33,917 bases of DNA from Flavobacterium sp. I-STPP5a (GCF_009764685.1 NZ_VHLM01000048.1:1-33917), one strand, 5' to 3'; shown: positions 13,724-21,413, numbered from the stretch's first letter. Notes: generated from the sequence alone by a model not told the origin. Numbers and translations are program-made.

Positions 13724-15400
13724 ATGTGTGGAATAGTATGTGCCTTCGACCTGAAACAAAAAGCAGAAGTTTTAAGACCTAAGGTTTTAGAAATGTCAAA
13801 AATAATTCGTCATCGTGGACCAGACTGGAGCGGAATCTTTAGCAACGAAAAAGCCATTTTATCGCATGAACGTTTGGCAATTGTTGATCCAGCATCAGGT
13901 AAACAACCTTTATTTAGCGAAGACAAACAACTTATCTTAGCTGCCAATGGTGAGATTTACAACCACAGAGCATTGCGCAAGCAATTTGAAGGCAAATACA
14001 ACTTTCAAACAGAAAGTGATTGCGAAGTTATTTTGGCACTTTACAAAGAAAAAGGACCTCATTTTATAGATGAAATGAACGGAATTTTTGGCTTTGCCAT
14101 TTATGATGTAGAGAAAGATGAGTACTTCATTGCAAGGGATCATATGGGAATTATTCCATTATACATCGGTTGGGATGAGCACGGTACGTTTTATGTTGCT
14201 TCTGAATTGAAAGCTTTAGAAGGATATTGTACTAAAATACAATTGTTTCCTCCTGGACACTACATGACGAGTACTGATGGCGAATTTGTACAATGGTATA
14301 AAAGAGACTGGACTGATTATGATGCTGTAAAAGATAACGAAACAAACATTCAGGATATAAAAGTAGCATTAGAAGCAGCCGTTCACAGACAATTAATGAG
14401 TGATGTGCCTTATGGTGTTTTACTTTCTGGCGGGTTAGATTCCTCTATAACTTCGGCTGTAGCCAAAAAATTTGCACAAAAACGAATTGAGTCTGGTGAT
14501 ACTACCGATGCTTGGTACCCACAACTGCACTCATTTTCAGTAGGATTAGAAGGTTCTCCGGATCTTGCAGCAGCCCAAATTGTAGCAGATCACATTGGCA
14601 CCATTCATCACGAAATTAAATTCACTATTCAAGAAGGATTAGATGCGGTCAAAGATGTCATTTACAACTTAGAAACTTATGATGTAACTACCATTAGAGC
14701 CTCAACACCTATGTGGTTGATGGCGAGAGTTATTAAGTCAATGGGTATAAAAATGGTACTTTCTGGTGAAGGAGCTGATGAACTTTTTGGTGGGTACTTG
14801 TACTTTCATAAAGCACCAAATGCAAGGGAATTTCACGAAGAGAATGTACGTAAACTAAGTAAGCTGCACATGTATGATTGTTTGCGTGCCAATAAAAGTT
14901 TAGCGGCGTGGGGAATCGAAGGACGTGTTCCTTTCCTTGACAAAGAGTTCATGGATGTGGCCATGCGCATCAACCCGCAAGATAAAATGATCAACAAAGA
15001 ACATCCTATGGAGAAATGGGTGGTTCGTAAAGCATTCGAAGATATGTTGCCCCCAAGTGTGGCATGGAGACAAAAAGAGCAATTTAGTGATGGTGTAGGG
15101 TACAGCTGGATTGATACTTTAAAAGAAGTTGTTGCCGTTGAGGTTTCTGACGAACAATTGGCAAATGCCAAATATAAGTTTCCGTTGCAAACGCCTACAT
15201 CAAAAGAGGAATATTATTACCGTTCTATCTTTCACGACCATTTTCCTAGTGATGCTGCCGCCTTGTGTGTACCTCAAGAAGCCAGTGTAGCTTGTAGTAC
15301 AAAAATTGCTTTGGAGTGGGATGAAGCTTTCAAGAACATGAACGATCCATCGGGTAGAGCCGTAGCAAGTGTCCATGATGATGCTTACGCAAAAGTATAG
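13724..15400 (+). CDS. asnB: Asparagine synthetase B (glutamine-hydrolysing)
   Basis: It makes asparagine from aspartate, glutamine and ATP in the cytoplasm. The 558-aa protein is close to the E. coli AsnB length. MCGIV puts the N-terminal nucleophile Cys2 right after the initiator Met, and RHRGPDWSG, LAANGEIYNH and SDCEVILALY are class II glutaminase landmarks. The synthetase domain has the PP-loop LSGGLDSS (residues 234-241), then STPMWLMARVIKSMGIKMVL and LSGEGADELFGGY, and GIEGRVPFLDKEFMDVAM. All key motifs look intact. It is the largest gene in the 4-kb composite insertion. No Asn-tRNA or amino-acid regulatory element is visible, apart from an inverted repeat 65-100 nt upstream. Confidence 0.95.
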   Translation: MCGIVCAFDLKQKAEVLRPKVLEMSKIIRHRGPDWSGIFSNEKAILSHERLAIVDPASGKQPLFSEDKQLILAANGEIYNHRALRKQFEGKYNFQTESDCEVILALYKEKGPHFIDEMNGIFGFAIYDVEKDEYFIARDHMGIIPLYIGWDEHGTFYVASELKALEGYCTKIQLFPPGHYMTSTDGEFVQWYKRDWTDYDAVKDNETNIQDIKVALEAAVHRQLMSDVPYGVLLSGGLDSSITSAVAKKFAQKRIESGDTTDAWYPQLHSFSVGLEGSPDLAAAQIVADHIGTIHHEIKFTIQEGLDAVKDVIYNLETYDVTTIRASTPMWLMARVIKSMGIKMVLSGEGADELFGGYLYFHKAPNAREFHEENVRKLSKLHMYDCLRANKSLAAWGIEGRVPFLDKEFMDVAMRINPQDKMINKEHPMEKWVVRKAFEDMLPPSVAWRQKEQFSDGVGYSWIDTLKEVVAVEVSDEQLANAKYKFPLQTPTSKEEYYYRSIFHDHFPSDAAALCVPQEASVACSTKIALEWDEAFKNMNDPSGRAVASVHDDAYAKV

Positions 15401-15442
15401 CAACATAGCTTAATAAGTAGTAAAGGAAACGCACCCGAAAGG

Positions 15443-15653
15443 GAGGGCACTGAAAAAGTCCCTCGAATAAGGAAAATGAAAATAACTAAAAAGGAGCGAA
15501 AACACAATGGTTTCGCTCCTTTTAGTTATTACAAACCCCTTGTAATCTAAGAAGATTAAATTTGACTAAAAAAAGACGATTAAATAAAATCAAAGCCTTA
15601 TTTAATCACTTTTTTTAATGATTTTTGAAAATAGGGACTTTTTCAGTGCCCTC
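15443..15653 (+). repeat. MITE-like element, 211 bp with 21-bp perfect terminal inverted repeats
   Basis: It begins GAGGGCACTGAAAAAGTCCC and ends with the exact complement. The first 94 bp equal 11602-11695. The interior has the 19-bp hairpin (15482-15529) and another perfect inverted pair, GATTAAATAA / TTATTTAATC (15578-15587, 15598-15607), but no open reading frame. The 9 nt just before it (CCCGAAAGG) do not match the 9 nt after it (CTCAAAAAG), so it has no target duplication of its own. Its right end is shared with the whole 4-kb unit. Confidence 0.8.
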
Positions 15654-15677
15654 CTCAAAAAGCTACCTCTTTTTTTT
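15654..15677. terminator. Right half of the split bidirectional terminator
   Basis: The second copy of CTCAAAAAG (15654-15662) and the arm AGCTACCTCTTTTTTTT (15661-15677) are the exact complement of 11578-11594. It lies 21 nt beyond the sbtA stop. Separated from its partner, neither half can form the original hairpin. Confidence 0.8.
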
Positions 15678-15698
15678 ACTCAATAATTGGGACCGAAA

Positions 15699-16658
15699 TT
15701 AACAATTAATAATGGCAAAATATATTGGCATCCCAAAGGTAATATTAAAAGGGAATGTTACTGCTAGCGCCATTGGCAAAAAGATTCCAGGATTTGCTTT
15801 AGGAACCGCAATTTTCATAGCCGCTGGAACCGCAATGTACGACGCGCTTGCCGCTAAGACAGAAAAGATGAAACGGTTCCCGATATCCTCTGTTACAAAA
15901 TGACTCAAATAGGCAACAACACTTCCATTGATTAAAGGAATTACTACGGCAAATGCAAAACTAAACCAGCCACTTTTAAAGAAATCGCCCAATTTACGGC
16001 CACTTACAATTCCCATATCAAGCAGAAACAACGCTAAAAATCCTTTGAAAATATCGGTGGTAAAGGGTTTAATACCTAAAGCTTGTTGCTCACTCGCCAA
16101 AAAACCGATGAACAAACTCCCTAAAATTAACAACACGCTTCCGTTTGTAAAAGAATGGGTAATAATTGTTGACATCTTAGTTTTTAAAACGTTCTCGGCA
16201 CTAAACAATCTAATTAAGATGACACCAACAATGATAGCCGGAGCTTCCATCAATGCCATAACAGCAACCATATGACCACTGAAAGTGAAATTCTGCAATT
16301 CTAAAAACGAAACCGCGGTTACAAATGTTACTGCACTTACAGATCCATAAGTGGCAGCAATGGCTCCCGCGTTTTCAATGCTATATTTTTTCTTTAAAAT
16401 AAAAAAAGAATACAATGGAATGATCAGAGCAATTGAGACACCAAAAAATATGGACCATACTATATCAAGTGTAAAATGGCTGTGTGCTAGCTCTTGACCG
16501 CCTTTAAATCCAATGGCAAATAAAAGGTATAAAGAAATAAACTTAGAACTTCCCTCAGGGATTTGCAAATCACTTTTGACTAAAACAGCAATAATTCCTA
16601 AAACAAAAAAGAGTAATGCTGGATTTGTTAAATTATCTATTAATAAATTTAAATTCAT
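15699..16658 (-). CDS. sbtA: Sodium-dependent bicarbonate transporter, SbtA family
   Basis: The 319-aa protein is almost entirely hydrophobic, with about ten membrane segments. Family-like stretches include NLTNPALLFFVLGIIAVLVK at the N-terminus, LYLLFAIGFKGGQEL, ENAGAIAATYGSVSAVTFVT, MVAVMALMEAPAIIVGV and, near the end, AASASYIAVPAAMKIAVP followed by NPGIFLPMALAVTFPFNI. Cyanobacterial SbtA imports bicarbonate with Na+. In a heterotroph it could feed carboxylases; the substrate here is inferred from the family. It is somewhat shorter than cyanobacterial SbtA in the central cytoplasmic loop. It has its own upstream region with a palindrome (16674-16698), 73 nt from sua5. I see no adjacent PII-like sbtB gene. 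Confidence 0.85.
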   Translation of the reverse strand: MNLNLLIDNLTNPALLFFVLGIIAVLVKSDLQIPEGSSKFISLYLLFAIGFKGGQELAHSHFTLDIVWSIFFGVSIALIIPLYSFFILKKKYSIENAGAIAATYGSVSAVTFVTAVSFLELQNFTFSGHMVAVMALMEAPAIIVGVILIRLFSAENVLKTKMSTIITHSFTNGSVLLILGSLFIGFLASEQQALGIKPFTTDIFKGFLALFLLDMGIVSGRKLGDFFKSGWFSFAFAVVIPLINGSVVAYLSHFVTEDIGNRFIFSVLAASASYIAVPAAMKIAVPKANPGIFLPMALAVTFPFNITFGMPIYFAIINC

Positions 16659-16673
16659 AAGTTAGTTTTTTGA

Positions 16674-16698
16674 CAATTGCATGAATGTCATACAATTG
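16674..16698. promoter_or_regulatory. 25-bp imperfect palindrome upstream of sbtA
   Basis: CAATTGCATG and CATACAATTG are arms around a 5-nt centre and differ from perfect symmetry only at one position per arm (C/A). It lies 16-40 nt upstream of the sbtA ATG, in the short gap after sua5. Size and position fit an operator for a dimeric regulator. No regulator gene is adjacent. Confidence 0.45.
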
Positions 16699-16731
16699 AA
16701 TTGATATAATTGTTTGTTAGTGTTATAAAAA

Positions 16732-17691
16732 TTACTTTTTGGTAGCTCGTTGTAATCTGTCGTTAATGGCTTTCCCAAGTCCGCTATCTGGGCAACGCTC
16801 TGCTAGAATAGCATCTAGATTTTTTTCATCCAATCTATGCAGTGCAGCATATAATCCTGAAGCTGCCTCTAACATTGAACCCGAAATTGACAAAACTTCT
16901 TGGGCACAAATTGATGGATCTTGTATCTCTTGTTTAAAAGTCAAGACTCCCACTCTTTGATTTGCAAATTTGGCTACATCTGCACTTATCGTATCTGTAA
17001 GGTACGTGGTAGTATTAGGTGCGTAATGACGTGACAACATTCCTGGCGCAGGCGGTGCTTTTTCGTCATGCGCTATTGTTTTAAGTGGACCAATGATGGC
17101 TTCTAAGTCCTCTATTGCTAGTGATCCCAAACGATACAGAACGGGTTCACCATCTTCAAACCCTATAATTGTAGATTCAATTCCTCTTTCACAACTACCT
17201 CCTTCTAAAATCATAGGTAATTTATTTTCAAAATAATGCGCAACATGAACCGCTTGAGTAGGACTTATAGATCCAAAAGGATTTGCGCTGGGTGCTGCCA
17301 ATGGAAAATCCAGTTGCTCTAAAAGTGATAAAGTAACCTTATGATTAGGCACTCGTATTGCAACAGTGTCTTTACCAGCTGTAACCGAATCTGGAATTTG
17401 AGGTTGCTTTTTTAACACCATAGTTAGTGGTCCAGGCCAAAAAGCATTTGCTAGTAGCATTGCTTTTTCGGGAATCTCTCTAGCTATAGATGGTAAACTT
17501 TCAACTGATTTTATATGAACAATAAGCGGGTTAAAGGAAGGTCTTTCTTTTATACTGAAAATAGATGCTATTGCTTTTGGACTAAAAATATTTCCTGCTA
17601 ATCCGTATACCGTTTCAGTAGGAATCGCTATTACTTCATCTTGATTTAATAACGCAACAGCTTTTTGAATGGAATTGTTAATTATACTCAT
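16732..17691 (-). CDS. sua5: L-threonylcarbamoyladenylate synthase, Sua5 type
   Basis: It makes threonylcarbamoyl-AMP from Thr, bicarbonate and ATP, the first step of the t6A37 tRNA modification, in the cytoplasm. The 319-aa protein has the N-terminal YrdC-like domain with IAIPTETVYGLAGNIFSP, FSIKERPSFNPLIVHI, LLANAFWPGPLTMVLKK, VAIRVPNH and FPLAAPSANPFGSISPT. The Sua5 linker motif PPAPGMLSRHYAP and the C-terminal Sua5 domain follow, separating it from short TsaC/YrdC. All motifs look intact. It is the last gene of a tight minus-strand operon: the gene upstream ends 3 nt before its start. Bicarbonate is a substrate here, and the next gene downstream is the bicarbonate transporter, perhaps by chance. 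Confidence 0.92.
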   Translation of the reverse strand: MSIINNSIQKAVALLNQDEVIAIPTETVYGLAGNIFSPKAIASIFSIKERPSFNPLIVHIKSVESLPSIAREIPEKAMLLANAFWPGPLTMVLKKQPQIPDSVTAGKDTVAIRVPNHKVTLSLLEQLDFPLAAPSANPFGSISPTQAVHVAHYFENKLPMILEGGSCERGIESTIIGFEDGEPVLYRLGSLAIEDLEAIIGPLKTIAHDEKAPPAPGMLSRHYAPNTTTYLTDTISADVAKFANQRVGVLTFKQEIQDPSICAQEVLSISGSMLEAASGLYAALHRLDEKNLDAILAERCPDSGLGKAINDRLQRATKK

Positions 17692-17694
17692 AAT

Positions 17695-18543
17695 TTAGGG
17701 GTTACAGTAATCACAAAAAGTAGGTTCTTCGGTCATTTTTTGATACGGAAAATTAATTTCATGTGTGTACTGGCATTTTTTACAACAATATATGTGGCTT
17801 AAGGTAGACCGAGTAGGATTTGCACACCAAGAACATGGCAAACCTGGTTTAGCGCTGGTCACCACAAATCCAGGAGTCATGCATTCAGGACATAAAGATT
17901 GAATGGACTGCAACAGTTTATGAGCAGCCGTTTCAATAACATGCATTCGAGTGGGATTGTAATGCGCTCGCATATCCGTTTCGGCATACACAGTACCGTG
18001 TATCTCCATGATATGGTTGTAATATTTTTTTAAACAATCTTCATTGGTTATACCCTTAATGACTGCTTTATCATCAGTTGCACTACTTCGTAAAATAATT
18101 GCATGCGATGGAAAATGAATTTTTTGAGCAAACATTTTCAATGCCTCATAACTCGTAATGGTCTCACCGTAAAAATTAGTATCTAAACTAAGTTCTCTAA
18201 CAATGATTTCTAGATCATTTTTTTTATCGATGAAAATGAGGAATTCTTCATCTGCTTGCGCAAAAAACAAAGACGGATGAGGACCAAAAGATCCTTCACT
18301 AGCAAGACCTAAATCACAATCAAAGGCATTCATTGCTGCTAGACATTTTTCCCGAACAGTTGCCACTGCCGATTCCTTTCGCTTAATTTCTCCAGAAAAT
18401 GTGCCAAAAACATCCGTATCAAAATTTGAAGGTACAAAACACGTAACCCCTATTCCGTTTTCAAGAATAGGTGCTATTACCTTTTCTTTTTGATGTTTTG
18501 TGGCAATTAATAACGACCTTCCATTAAACATTTTTGTATTCAT
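17695..18543 (-). CDS. DUF6671-like protein with C-terminal zinc ribbon
   Basis: The 282-aa protein has family-like stretches GRSLLIATKHQKEKVIAPIL, DTDVFGTFSGEIKRKESA and LGLASEGSFGPHPSLFFAQA, and a cysteine-rich tail: CPEC, then CSWC, then CCKKC, ending TFCDYCNP. The paired cysteines suggest one or two zinc sites. The fit to DUF6671 is by eye; the biochemical role is unknown to me. The start overlaps the end of the upstream 100-aa gene by 20 nt. The alternative ATG at 18531 (MFNGRSLL) would cut the overlap to 8 nt and gives the more typical N-terminus. Tight coupling to sua5 (3-nt gap) suggests a link to tRNA or translation biology, which is inference. Confidence 0.75.
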   Translation of the reverse strand: MNTKMFNGRSLLIATKHQKEKVIAPILENGIGVTCFVPSNFDTDVFGTFSGEIKRKESAVATVREKCLAAMNAFDCDLGLASEGSFGPHPSLFFAQADEEFLIFIDKKNDLEIIVRELSLDTNFYGETITSYEALKMFAQKIHFPSHAIILRSSATDDKAVIKGITNEDCLKKYYNHIMEIHGTVYAETDMRAHYNPTRMHVIETAAHKLLQSIQSLCPECMTPGFVVTSAKPGLPCSWCANPTRSTLSHIYCCKKCQYTHEINFPYQKMTEEPTFCDYCNP

Positions 18544-18826
18544 TGGATTTTGGTCGCATTTCCATTTGGATTACACCGTTTACATGTAATTCCATATTAT
18601 TTGCATCGGCCTCTTTAATCAATTCTTTAATATAATCAGAAGCTTCTTGTAATGTTTCTTTCCTCCTTTTAGAATGCAAATGGTCTTGGTTAAACCTAAT
18701 TTCATTACTAAATTGTTCTAAATTGTGGTAATTGATTTTACTATTGATCAATGAAAACAATACTTTCCCGGCTTCTGTAGGTTCAAACTGCCCTTCAACT
18801 AATTTAAATTGATACTCTTTTTTCAT
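18524..18826 (-). CDS. Conserved-looking small protein, unknown function
   Basis: The 100-aa soluble protein (MKKEYQFKLVEGQFEPTEAG…) has a helical middle (SKRRKETLQEASDYIKELI) and a final strand NMELHVNGVIQMEMR. There are no cysteines, no signal peptide and no membrane segment. I cannot place it in a family. It sits inside the operon: its start is 2 nt after the stop of the 56-aa membrane protein, and its end overlaps the DUF6671 gene by 20 nt. That packing supports a real, translationally coupled gene. Confidence 0.7.
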   Translation of the reverse strand: MKKEYQFKLVEGQFEPTEAGKVLFSLINSKINYHNLEQFSNEIRFNQDHLHSKRRKETLQEASDYIKELIKEADANNMELHVNGVIQMEMRPKSNEYKNV

Positions 18827-18828
18827 GA

Positions 18829-18999
18829 TTATTTTAAATTATTTTGTTTTGATAAAATGTAAACGCTGTACACGATTCCTAAACCTAAAATCAAAGTAAA
18901 AAGTAAATTTTGAGGTACAACGAGGTTCAACACAAAACCTGTTAGTAACCAGAACGCTGCAACAAGTAGACTTCCGTTAATTTTAAATTTAGTTCTCAT
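18829..18999 (-). CDS. Small two-helix membrane protein (56 aa), first gene of the sua5 operon
   Basis: The minus-strand frame from ATG 18997-18999 to TAA 18829-18831 encodes MRTKFKINGS, then two hydrophobic segments: SLLVAAFWLLTGFVLNLVV (10-28) and LLFTLILGLGIVYSVYIL (32-49), with a basic tail KQNNLK. The positive-inside pattern puts both ends in the cytoplasm. A good -7 box (19023-19030) lies 23 nt upstream and the next gene starts 2 nt downstream. Position and composition support a real gene that is easy to miss because of its size. Function unknown. Confidence 0.65.
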   Translation of the reverse strand: MRTKFKINGSLLVAAFWLLTGFVLNLVVPQNLLFTLILGLGIVYSVYILSKQNNLK

Positions 19000-19338
19000 A
19001 CAAACACATTTATTTAGTGCTGCAAATGTATCATGGTTGTATTATAAATTTTTATTTATATTTATAATGACATATATAAGAAAATTTAATGAGTAGTATT
19101 TGGAGCGTTCATAAACCCCATAAGAAATTGATTCTCGGCCAAGAATAAATTATTTTAGAAAATAGGAATAAAAAAAAATTAAAATAAGAGTGTAAAAAAA
19201 TCAATAAAAAGGTGAAGAAACTTTAAAATAAGCAACAAAAAAAGAGCCCAAATAGAAATTATGGTTGCATTTTATTTAGAAAAATTAATCGTGTCCTGAC
19301 AATTACAAAGAAGTATAAGACACAAAATAAAAACAGCC
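19000..19338. other. Intergenic region between the sua5 operon and the DUF2254 gene
   Basis: It contains the operon's -7 box (19023-19030) near its left edge. At 19131-19146 an imperfect palindrome (ATTCT-C-GGCC-A-AGAAT) could be a regulator site or a weak hairpin. The right part is AT-rich and holds the tail of the DUF2254 terminator. I see no gene or RNA in it. Confidence 0.4.
19023..19030 (-). promoter_or_regulatory. -7 box of the sua5 operon promoter
   Basis: On the minus strand this reads TACATTTG, an exact TAnnTTTG match, 23 nt before the ATG of the 56-aa membrane protein. The -33 region has only AT-rich sequence and no clean TTG. Confidence 0.5.
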
Positions 19339-19352
19339 TTATTGCTTATAGG
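19325..19352 (-). terminator. Intrinsic terminator of the DUF2254 gene
   Basis: On the minus strand GCCTAT and ATAAGGC pair around AAGCA (one bulge) and are followed by TGTTTTTATTTT. The stem overlaps the stop codon, so the stem is partly coding. Confidence 0.5.
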
Positions 19353-20853
19353 CGTTTAAATAAGCAATAGCATCAAACTGCATAGAGCAAATTGCTTCAT
19401 TAACCGAGACACGATTAGCTTCATAAAAGGACAAAATTCCTTTTTGCTGTAATCTCAAAATTTGCTGCTTTGCTTTTTTTCTGAACTGTAGCAGCTCATT
19501 TTCTATGGTAACCAGTTTTTCTTTCGAAATTTTCAAAGTACCATTTGCATGATTGGTCATATTATAAATATCAGCTAATTCCATATCCTCAACCTGTTGA
19601 ATCAACACCTTGAGATGAAAAGGATTCTCAACTAAGGGAAGTATGATTCTAATGGATCGAATCATTCGTTTGATAACCGTAGGATCTTCCTTGCCCCACT
19701 GAAAGATTTGATCATAACAAAAATCTACAAACTCTTCAAAATTGAATTCATTTACTTGAATGTGCTCGGATTTTAGTGATTTAGCATCCGTTGATGGAAA
19801 TTCTTTAATGGCTAATTCTTTGGCAATTTCTCCTATTTGGTCAATGCAATTGAGGCAAGTAGTAGGGTCATTTACGGCTGGAGAAATGGCTTTTATGGCA
19901 ATATCAACGAGTTTACGAACGCCAAAATTAATATCTTGAGTGTGGCTTCTAAATTGTTCCACCTGAAAAGCATCTTTTACAATGGCGCCAACTTGTTTTT
20001 GTAATTCTTGAACCTGTACAGAAGTCAGATCTTGGTCAAAAACCAATGTCAATAATGTAGTGGTTCCCTTCATTATAAACTCTCCAACAATGGGTTTTTG
20101 GTACGTATTTTCGAAACAAAATCCTACTTCAGATCGTAAAATGTATGCTGTAACTTTCTTTAATTTAACATAATTAACGCTATCTAAATACCCTGAGTCA
20201 AATGGACTCACAACAGATACTTTGAATTTATCAGGATGAATTTCTGCTCTTTTATATGATATATTTTTACCCAATTTCCAGTTTTCTTGATATAGAACAT
20301 TGATTTCCTCAATCATGTCTACTTTGATTCTATTGGTAATACTTGAGACATTCATATTGATACTCAAATAGGTAATCATGTTAGGATAAGACCAAGACAA
20401 ACCATAAAAAGCCAATAAAGTCCCTACAGCAAGTGTTCCTAAAAATGGAGTATTCGGGCAAAAAACAGAAGCAAATTGCGGTAAAATACACAGTGAAATG
20501 GTTCCTACAAAAAGCCCAATAAACTTTTGCATTTTAAAATCGCTAATTAAAAAATGCCTTAAAATACGAGGCGAAAACTGTGAGGAAGCCAACTGCATTA
20601 CAACAAAAATAACCGAAAATGTAGTGAGAGATATACCTATAAGTATCGAAATCAAAACATTCGTAACAGAGATTAACCTTGTGTAAGTGTCTACAATATC
20701 AATATTAAAAAAGGAACCAAAATCTACTGAATACTCTAAAATCATTACAGCCGAACCTATAACTACAGCATATAAAACTCCTAGAAAAGTACCTAAATCT
20801 TTTAGTTGGTGAATCAATATGTTTTTTAACTTGTATTTCAATGTATGCGGCAT
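19339..20853 (-). CDS. DUF2254 integral membrane protein
   Basis: The 504-aa protein has four hydrophobic segments in the first ~165 residues (e.g. GTFLGVLYAVVIGSAVMIL, VTNVLISILIGISLTTFSV). They surround the family motif VMQLASSQFSPRILRHFL, which is followed by FIGLFVGTISLCILPQF. The long soluble C-terminal part carries DIAIKAISPAVNDPTTCLNC, the most typical DUF2254 stretch. Function unknown; such proteins are predicted inner-membrane channels or sensors with a cytoplasmic domain. It appears to be a single-gene unit with its own terminator, divergent from the DUF2721 gene. No clear promoter box is visible upstream. Confidence 0.85.
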   Translation of the reverse strand: MPHTLKYKLKNILIHQLKDLGTFLGVLYAVVIGSAVMILEYSVDFGSFFNIDIVDTYTRLISVTNVLISILIGISLTTFSVIFVVMQLASSQFSPRILRHFLISDFKMQKFIGLFVGTISLCILPQFASVFCPNTPFLGTLAVGTLLAFYGLSWSYPNMITYLSINMNVSSITNRIKVDMIEEINVLYQENWKLGKNISYKRAEIHPDKFKVSVVSPFDSGYLDSVNYVKLKKVTAYILRSEVGFCFENTYQKPIVGEFIMKGTTTLLTLVFDQDLTSVQVQELQKQVGAIVKDAFQVEQFRSHTQDINFGVRKLVDIAIKAISPAVNDPTTCLNCIDQIGEIAKELAIKEFPSTDAKSLKSEHIQVNEFNFEEFVDFCYDQIFQWGKEDPTVIKRMIRSIRIILPLVENPFHLKVLIQQVEDMELADIYNMTNHANGTLKISKEKLVTIENELLQFRKKAKQQILRLQQKGILSFYEANRVSVNEAICSMQFDAIAYLNAYKQ

Positions 20854-20971
20854 ATCTTTTTATTAAGAAAGTAAATTTAATATAATTGATGATATAAATC
20901 CTGATGGCTTTATATTTTTGTAATTTTACAATACAACTATTGCTGATTTTTATCAAAAAATAATTGACCAT

Positions 20972-20979
20972 TAACTTTG
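20972..20979 (+). promoter_or_regulatory. -7 box of the DUF2721 gene promoter
   Basis: TAACTTTG is an exact TAnnTTTG match 32 nt before ATG 21012. Because it lies downstream of the in-frame ATG at 20964, it supports 21012 as the real start. The -33 region is a T-run rather than TTG. Confidence 0.55.
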
Positions 20980-21011
20980 CTGTTCTACATTTTTATTTAA
21001 AACAATATCAA

Positions 21012-21413
21012 ATGATTTTACAAATAGAAACACCTGCACTCCTTTTTGGTGCCACTTCATTAATATTACTAGCTTACACAAACCGTTTCTTAACCATTGC
21101 AACTATTGTTCGTGGATTAAAGAAAACTTATAAAGAAAAAGAAAACAACTTGATTTTACTGGAAATAAGAAACCTAAACTTGCGCCTCACTTTAATTAGA
21201 AATATGCAAATGGCGGGAGTATTAAGTCTTTTTTTGAGTGTATTTGCTATGTTACTTTTGTTTTTACAACAACAAACAGCTGGTATTTACCTATTTGGCC
21301 TTAGCTTGCTAGGTTTACTAATTTCCTTGGCTTTATCGTTTTGGGAAATTTGTATTTCGGTCAATGCTTTGCGCCTGCATTTAAGTGATTTAGTTCAAAA
21401 AGAAACGCTATAA
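21012..21413 (+). CDS. DUF2721 small membrane protein
   Basis: The 133-aa protein begins MILQIETPALLFGATSLILL, then AYTNRFLTIATIVRGL, a charged stretch KKTYKEKENNLILLEIRNLN and R-rich RLTLIRNMQM. Two further membrane segments follow (AGVLSLFLSVFAMLLLFL and YLFGLSLLGLLISLALSF). 'P.LLF…AYTNR…R.L' and the following helix match DUF2721. I chose ATG 21012 because the promoter -7 box lies between it and the upstream in-frame ATG. It is a single-gene unit ending 1 nt before a strong bidirectional terminator. Function unknown. Confidence 0.8.
   Translation: MILQIETPALLFGATSLILLAYTNRFLTIATIVRGLKKTYKEKENNLILLEIRNLNLRLTLIRNMQMAGVLSLFLSVFAMLLLFLQQQTAGIYLFGLSLLGLLISLALSFWEICISVNALRLHLSDLVQKETL

Larger units (their letters stand above)
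11602..15653. mobile_element. Composite transposon-like insertion carrying asnB (4052 bp, 9-bp target duplication)
   Basis: Both ends are the same 21-bp sequence, inverted and without mismatch (GAGGGCACTGAAAAAGTCCC plus T; 11602-11622 and 15633-15653). Directly outside lies a 9-bp direct repeat CTCAAAAAG (11593-11601, 15654-15662). Outside that are the two halves of a perfect hairpin terminator. The left end keeps 94 bp of an IS-like end. The right end is a 211-bp MITE-like copy that starts with the same 94 bp. Cargo, 11696-15442: a truncated secreted-protein gene, a 263-aa secreted protein, a GreA/GreB-like protein and asnB. No transposase is inside, so mobility would need one supplied elsewhere. 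A 9-bp duplication is common for IS4-type elements, but the IS family is not identified. Confidence 0.75.

Noticed and set aside
14833..15171. Minus-strand gene inside asnB
   Set aside because: It overlaps the intact, motif-rich synthetase domain and has no recognisable features of its own.
11537..15587. ACGATTAAATAA shared by the protease 3' end and the MITE interior (15577-15587) as a further repeat
   Set aside because: Only about 12 AT-rich bases match and the flanks differ; it is likely chance in DNA of this composition.
11602..15653. Prophage or integrative element
   Set aside because: No integrase, phage or conjugation gene is present; the inverted ends and the 9-bp duplication fit DDE-type transposition instead.
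15712..16275. Plus-strand genes opposite sbtA
   Set aside because: These frames are antisense shadows of the transporter gene; sbtA has family motifs and a full membrane-protein pattern.
20964..21011. Longer DUF2721 protein from ATG 20964
   Set aside because: An exact -7 promoter box lies at 20972-20979, downstream of that ATG, so it would not be transcribed from this promoter.
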